Shown: positions 59,422 through 64,000 of the stretch, piece by piece
Numbering within the stretch: the first letter of the stretch is position 1
Layout of the letters: each line of letters opens with the position of its first letter
From: Candidatus Poribacteria bacterium
GTDB lineage: Bacteria; Poribacteria; WGA-4E; GCA-2687025
Length of the DNA stretch: 64,000 nucleotides
Direction of reading: 5' to 3'
NCBI GenBank assembly: GCA_018644665.1
Contig: JABGQA010000050.1
Location: 1 to 64,000 of the forward strand
Position numbers and translations under genes: made by a program
Notes under the pieces: model-generated
What the model was told of the DNA's origin: nothing
The model's database searches: none
The model's input: the letters and a program-made list of their open reading frames with translations, nothing else

Positions 59422-60347
59422 CGAGGTGTATCCCAAATGGCACACTTCGCGCCCGGCGTGTACCTACCTGGGCCCTAGTGCTCACATGCGCTTTGTTCGC
59501 GACCGTCGCGATCGCTCGCGCGGAGGACGCGTTCGCCACGCGGGTGCTGTTCAGCTATGGCGCTGTCGAATCCCTGCGCGCCGGCGAGACGGACTGGGAG
59601 TTCACCCACGCCGGCATGGCTCTCGGCCCACATGACGTCGTGCGCATGCCTCCTCGGTCACTGCTCCGGTTGGAGCGGGCCCAAGGCGATCGACTCGATC
59701 TGCTGACCGGAGTCGGTGAGGGCTCTGCGGCTGAGTTGCTCGCGTTCGCCGCAGCGCGGTCATCCGGCTCCACCGCACAGAGCTTCGTAGGACCATGGGA
59801 GGAGGACGAGGTCGACGTCCTCCCGGCCGGCGACCGGCGCGAACCGCGCGTCACGACTCCAAGCGATGGCTCCTTCGACGCACCGACAGCCGCGGCGTGG
59901 TTGGATGACCGCAGCCACGAGCACGACGCCGTGCGGAACCTCGCAGCGCGTGTGCTCACTGGCCCACGGGTGGCTCCGTACTATATGCCGGAGCGAGTGG
60001 CGACGGCCCAGGCGCTGTTCGCCGCGATGACAGCCGAGATGTCCGAGACGTCCACGTTCGCGGCCCTGTTCCCCGACGCGTCCACAGCTACCGCGTTCGG
60101 TTTCGCCGGCCTACTTGCCGCGGCCGACATCCCTGCGCGCAAGCACGTGGATGGCGAAGGCAGACCGTTCGTTCTCTTGGATACCGGTCTCACTGTCGGT
60201 GGCATTAGGGGCGTGACCGCGAGCCGGTCACTCTACAGGGAACGACCCGACGGAGCCGTCGAACTGCCTATCGGCCTCGCGCCGGGCCACGTGGGCTTCC
60301 TCCAGGCCTGGTACGCGGGGCAGGGCGTCGGCTCCACCGCCGACTGA
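59418..60347 (+). CDS. FecR-like exported protein
   Basis: A 309-residue protein with a signal peptide (about 15-33, WALVLTCALFATVAIARA). A region like the FecR domain follows: LFSYGAVESLRAG, then GMALGPHDVVRMPPRSLLRLE. The rest (about 120-309) is helical, without a motif I know; it has a DRSHEHDAVRNLAARVLTG stretch. FecR domains elsewhere sense signals or bind peptidoglycan, but no sigma factor gene is near. The ATG overlaps the barrel-transglutaminase stop by 4 nt, so the two are surely cotranslated. Function unknown; periplasmic partner of that protein is likely. Confidence 0.62.
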   Translation: MTRCIPNGTLRARRVPTWALVLTCALFATVAIARAEDAFATRVLFSYGAVESLRAGETDWEFTHAGMALGPHDVVRMPPRSLLRLERAQGDRLDLLTGVGEGSAAELLAFAAARSSGSTAQSFVGPWEEDEVDVLPAGDRREPRVTTPSDGSFDAPTAAAWLDDRSHEHDAVRNLAARVLTGPRVAPYYMPERVATAQALFAAMTAEMSETSTFAALFPDASTATAFGFAGLLAAADIPARKHVDGEGRPFVLLDTGLTVGGIRGVTASRSLYRERPDGAVELPIGLAPGHVGFLQAWYAGQGVGSTAD

Positions 60348-60438
60348 CCCGTGGTTGCGGCGTGGGTGTTCCAGGTCGTGATATGATGCCCGCAGTGGCA
60401 CACACCTGCTGTCGGTCCCACGTAGGACGATTGCTGTG

Positions 60439-62274
60439 ATGGCGCGGAAAGTGGACACGCGCGCGCGAATCCTCCGCTGGGTTCTGATCTGCTTCGCGGC
60501 CACGCTCGTGGCCGAGTGGTACGGGCTCTTCGACCTCCTCGAACTCAAGACGTACGACTCCCGCGCCCGGACCAGGGGCTCTGCCGGAGGGGAAGCGTCT
60601 CCGCTGCTGGCTCTCGTGCCGTACGACGAGGCCGCGGAGGAGATCCTGGGCCCGTATCCGCCCGACGCGCACGCCGCTTTACTCGGGAAGCTGCGGGACG
60701 CCGGCTGCCTCGGGGTGTTCCTCGCGCTGCGGTTCCAGACGGACGACGACGACGCGATTCCCTGGCCGGACGTTGGGATTCCAGTGTATGTCATACGTCC
60801 CTACACTCGCGTACACGAGGCAGGCCGGACAGGCGTGCCCTGGGTCGGGGGCGCGGCCACGCTGCCCGGCTACGTGTCGGGCGCGAAGCCCATAGTGTCC
60901 TTTAGTAGGCTGGTCGCGAGCGCGTCGGACGGCTTCTATCGACGCAGTCAAGCGCACGTTGCCTACGGGTTCGCCCGCGACCCGCAGCACTCGCTTGAGG
61001 TGCAGTTCGCAGCGGCGGCTCTCGGCGTGGACGCGGACACGATCCCGCTCCCTACCGATGCGCGCGGCGCCGTGATGATACCCGCGCTCCCGGACGGCCT
61101 GCCAGTGGTGTCGGCCTACGATGTCATGGTCGGAGCCCCGACCGCGCTACAGGGCAGGTGGGCGGTGGTTGGGTTCGACGGCACGCAGGACGCCGCCCGC
61201 ATGCGCACGCCGTTTGGCCCCAGTACAGCCTATCAGGCGCGCGCGGCCGTGGTGAACGGCATCCTCACAAGCGGCCTGACGCCGCCGCGGGGCAGACTCG
61301 CGACGGCGATCCTCTTCCTGGCGTGGGCGGGGGTCTTCGTAGCGGTCGGGTTCGCCTTCCGCGCGCGGGTGTCCGGGACGGGGACACTGGCCCTGTCGGT
61401 CGCCGCTGCCGTGACCGGGCACGTCTGCCTCGCGTACGCGCTCATACCTACGGTCTGGCTGCCCATCGTGTCGCCGATTGTGGGCATGGTCCTAACCGGC
61501 GTGGCTTGGGTGCTGAGCATGAACGGCGCACGCGCTACTCTCGCCGAGCGTCGAGCGATGCAAGCGGAACGCGAAGCGGCGTTCGGCGTGATGTCGGCAC
61601 AGGTCAGGCACGAGGTGAGAAACCTACTCAACTCCGTCCGCGCGCCCGCGGAGATGGTGCGGAACAACTTCTCCCGCGGCGACCCACTCGGGTTGGCGGA
61701 GGATCACGACGAACTCGTGACCGAGATGGACGTCGTGATCTCGCGCGTGACGCAACTCTCGGACATGGTCGAGAACGAACTCACTTACTTCCACCCGAAC
61801 ACGTTCCAGCTGCAGCCGGCAGACCTCTGGGACATCGCGATGGACGCGCGGGACACCCTCGCCGACGACTTGCGCGAGGCCAAGATCACGGTGACTGCGG
61901 ACGCCGCGCCAGGCCGGCCAACCGTCATGGCGGACCCGCCGAAGATGCGTGTAGCGTTCGTCAACCTCATCCGCAACGCCATACAGGCGATGCCGGACGG
62001 AGGCGCCCTCAGTATCGAATTCGGCGCCGTGACTGCTCCGCAACCCGGGGTGCATGTGCGGGTGACCGACACCGGCATCGGGATCGACTCCGAACGCGTG
62101 GCGCAGCTCTTCGAGCCCTTCCACACCACGAAGGCGCGCGGCCTCGGGTTAGGCCTGTTCAACGTGAACCACATCGTTCGGACGCACTCGGGCGAGATAC
62201 GGGCGCACGGCGCGCCCGGACAGGGCGCCACGTTCGAGGTCTTCATCCCCGTGGCGGCTGGAGTGACGCCATGA
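60439..62274 (+). CDS. CHASE2-domain sensor histidine kinase
   Basis: A 611-residue membrane kinase. An N-terminal membrane segment (12-32) precedes an extracytoplasmic CHASE2 domain (35-285; LLALVPYDEAAEEILGPYPP). Three membrane segments follow (about 290-365). The cytoplasmic part has a HisKA H-box with His391 in VRHEVRNLLNS. The ATPase domain has NLIRNAIQAMPDGG, VTDTGIGIDSERV, LFEPFHTTKARGLGLGL and GQGATFEVFIPV. ATG 60439 follows a GTG by 3 nt; either could start. The response regulator gene lies 112 nt downstream. It probably senses an envelope or extracellular signal. Confidence 0.9.
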   Translation: MARKVDTRARILRWVLICFAATLVAEWYGLFDLLELKTYDSRARTRGSAGGEASPLLALVPYDEAAEEILGPYPPDAHAALLGKLRDAGCLGVFLALRFQTDDDDAIPWPDVGIPVYVIRPYTRVHEAGRTGVPWVGGAATLPGYVSGAKPIVSFSRLVASASDGFYRRSQAHVAYGFARDPQHSLEVQFAAAALGVDADTIPLPTDARGAVMIPALPDGLPVVSAYDVMVGAPTALQGRWAVVGFDGTQDAARMRTPFGPSTAYQARAAVVNGILTSGLTPPRGRLATAILFLAWAGVFVAVGFAFRARVSGTGTLALSVAAAVTGHVCLAYALIPTVWLPIVSPIVGMVLTGVAWVLSMNGARATLAERRAMQAEREAAFGVMSAQVRHEVRNLLNSVRAPAEMVRNNFSRGDPLGLAEDHDELVTEMDVVISRVTQLSDMVENELTYFHPNTFQLQPADLWDIAMDARDTLADDLREAKITVTADAAPGRPTVMADPPKMRVAFVNLIRNAIQAMPDGGALSIEFGAVTAPQPGVHVRVTDTGIGIDSERVAQLFEPFHTTKARGLGLGLFNVNHIVRTHSGEIRAHGAPGQGATFEVFIPVAAGVTP

Positions 62275-62386
62275 CCGGCGGTGAGATGCTTCCGACCAAC
62301 GTCAGTACAGAAGCCGCCGGTCACGTTGAACTCACGGCCCGACGCGGCCGTTGCGGTCTACGTCCTGCCATCTCGGGAGTACGACT

Positions 62387-63841
62387 TTGACGCCTCCTCA
62401 GGATCGACCGACGCGCATACTCGTCGCGGACGACAACCGGGACACATGTCGGTACATCGTGCAGCATCTGCGCATGGAGAGCGATCTCCCGACGCACGTC
62501 GACACCGCGTACGACCGGGACGCCGCGCTCGACTACCTGTCGAGCGCGCAAGACCCCTACGACATCGTTATCGCCGACCTGTGGATGCCCGACAGCAGCG
62601 GCACGAGAGACACCTCGAGCGGCCTCAAGATCCTCGAGGCCGGGCGCGCCGCCGACCCACCGTCCGAAGTCATGATAATCACCGGCAACAGCTCTGCCGA
62701 CACCGCCCTTCGGGCCAGCCTCACCGGGGCGCGCGAATACATCGTCAAGCCGATCGAGTACGACCGCCTGATGGAACTCGTACGCGAGATCACGCGCGAG
62801 CGGGAGGCGGCCGCCGCCCCCGCCCGGGAGTTCGACGAGGGCCCCGCGGCGCCCATCGTGGGCGCGAGCCTCGCGATGATCGACGTCATGAAGACGCTGG
62901 GCCGCGTCGCGCCGACGGACGCGACAGTGCTCATACAGGGCGAGAGCGGCTGCGGCAAGGAGCTTGTGGCGAAGGCGATCCACGCCAACAGTCGGCGGGC
63001 GGGCGGCCCGTTCGTCGTCGTGAACTGCAGCGCCATCGCCGAGAACCTCATCGAGGCGGAGCTGTTCGGCATCGGCCGGCGTGTGGCAACCGAAGTCGAC
63101 GCGCGGCCGGGCAAGTTCATGGAGGCCGATGGCGGGACCATCTTTCTAGATGAGATTGGCGACATGGCGCTGCCCGTGCAGCCCAAGATACTCCGAGCGA
63201 TCGAGGAGGGCGAGATCCAACGCGTCGGCGCGAGCGGCCTCCAGTGCGATGTCAGAGTTATCGCGGCGACCAACCACGACCTGGAATCCGCCGCGCATCG
63301 TAAGGAATTCCGCCGGGATCTGTACTACCGGCTCGCCGCAGTGACGGTCCGCGTGCCGCCCTTACGCGAACGCCGAGACGATATCGCCCTGTTGGCGGAT
63401 CACTTCCTCAGATCGCACGCGCGGGCCCTTGGAAAGCCGGTCTTCGGGTTCGACCGCGACGTTCTCCCACGGCTGATGGCCGCCAGATGGGAAGGCAATG
63501 TCCGCGAACTGAAGAACGCTGTCGAAACGGCCGTCGTACGATGCCCCGGGTCGCTCGCCCGCCTCGAGGATCTGCCGCGGGAGCTCGTGGAGCGCGGTAC
63601 CGGCACAGGCGACGCGAGCGGCGCGGCCGGGCTCGGCGGCGCCGGTCTGCTCGACTTGACCGCCCTCCCTCTCGCCGAAGCCACCGCGGAATTCGAACGG
63701 CGGCTAATCGCGCATGTCCTGACAGAAGCGGGAGGCAACGTGACCCAAGCCGCTGCCCGGCTGGGTATCGGCCGCACCGCGCTGCACCGCAAGATACGGA
63801 ATCTCGGTGTACGGCGGGCGCCGGACGACGCGGCCTCCTGA
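62387..63841 (+). CDS. NtrC-like response regulator without a GAFTGA loop
   Basis: A 484-residue regulator. A receiver domain (10-135) has the acidic pair VADDN and phospho-acceptor Asp64 in VIADLWMPDS. An AAA+ domain (about 160-395) has Walker A GESGCGKE (185-192) and Walker B GGTIFLDEIGDM. A Fis-type HTH ends it (430-480; GNVTQAAARLGIGRTALHRKI). Where sigma-54 activators carry GAFTGA after ELFG, this protein has GIGRRVATEVDARPG (about 228-242). It therefore probably does not act through sigma-54 in the usual way. The TTG at 62387 has GGGAG 7 nt upstream; an earlier TTG at 62351 is less likely. It is the partner of the CHASE2 kinase. Confidence 0.87.
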   Translation: MTPPQDRPTRILVADDNRDTCRYIVQHLRMESDLPTHVDTAYDRDAALDYLSSAQDPYDIVIADLWMPDSSGTRDTSSGLKILEAGRAADPPSEVMIITGNSSADTALRASLTGAREYIVKPIEYDRLMELVREITREREAAAAPAREFDEGPAAPIVGASLAMIDVMKTLGRVAPTDATVLIQGESGCGKELVAKAIHANSRRAGGPFVVVNCSAIAENLIEAELFGIGRRVATEVDARPGKFMEADGGTIFLDEIGDMALPVQPKILRAIEEGEIQRVGASGLQCDVRVIAATNHDLESAAHRKEFRRDLYYRLAAVTVRVPPLRERRDDIALLADHFLRSHARALGKPVFGFDRDVLPRLMAARWEGNVRELKNAVETAVVRCPGSLARLEDLPRELVERGTGTGDASGAAGLGGAGLLDLTALPLAEATAEFERRLIAHVLTEAGGNVTQAAARLGIGRTALHRKIRNLGVRRAPDDAAS

Positions 63842-64000
63842 ACTGACCCATCCTCGCAACAGTGTCTCGCGGGGGGTACACGGCCCAACGCGTGGTCAAC
63901 CTACCTGCCCGCCCATCCAGACCCTGTATGACGGTCTGTACGGCACGGCTGCGCGAGCCCCGCACATCCGCGCATGTTGGCACGCTGCCTGCTACCGGTA

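Noticed and set aside
63918-63938. CAGACC/GGTCTG inverted repeat near the right end
   Set aside because: Only 6 bp with a 9-nt loop, and 75 nt past the last stop; too weak to call a terminator.

Overview
The window is GC-rich bacterial DNA with dense coding and short gaps. The organism looks like a member of Candidatus Poribacteria or a close relative; this is inferred, not proven. The reasons are FlgD-type C-terminal tails with the NPSNPETWIPF hallmark, a dockerin and a cohesin in one secreted protein, a small LamG protein, two phytanoyl-CoA dioxygenase family proteins, two mandelate racemase/muconate lactonizing enzymes beside an RraA-like protein, ThuA, a heparinase II/III-like protein and Reg_prop sensors. 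The cell is diderm and makes meso-DAP peptidoglycan: there are outer-membrane barrels, and MurE carries DNPR.

Layout. 1-595: largely uncertain, with one possible small ORF. 596-5384: a three-gene Gld-type ABC operon (ATPase, fused permease-GldG, DUF4340 protein). 5398-7950 (minus): alanine racemase and a sugar-phosphate nucleotidyltransferase. 8050-25051 (plus): a long division and cell wall (dcw) cluster with its own promoter: rsmH, ftsL-like, ftsI, murE, murF, mraY, murD, ftsW, murG, murC, murB, ftsQ, ftsA, ftsZ. A DUF58 gene follows. mraZ and ddl are absent from it. 26009-31646: accessory genes (PhyH dioxygenase, secreted esterase, secreted purple-acid-phosphatase-like enzyme, a 42-residue membrane peptide, pentapeptide repeats, LamG). 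31998-34415 (minus): promoter, rplM, rpsI, purA and tRNA-Lys. 34665-49000: catabolic and accessory genes (RraA-like, two enolase-superfamily enzymes, acetyltransferases, CDF transporter, HEAT protein, nucleoside hydrolase, ThuA, heparinase, CgeB-like glycosyltransferase, second PhyH).

48999-63841 is the most unusual part. An outer-membrane barrel gene on the minus strand faces a six-gene plus-strand run. The run encodes a WD40-cohesin-dockerin-FlgD protein; a 1535-residue Reg_prop/Ig/FlgD protein; an outer-membrane barrel fused to a transglutaminase-like cysteine domain; a FecR-like protein; a CHASE2 histidine kinase; and an NtrC-like regulator whose GAFTGA loop is replaced. The first four are adjacent or overlap by 4 nt. 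I propose they form one envelope system: two surface proteins with a shared type of sorting tail, an outer-membrane module that may process or anchor them, and a two-component system that controls or senses them.

Many genes use GTG or TTG starts and are coupled by ATGA, GTGA or TGATG overlaps. Several gene ends carry strong hairpins without a T-run. I saw no CRISPR array, insertion sequence, rRNA or replication origin. All functional assignments come from reading motifs by eye; no database search was run.
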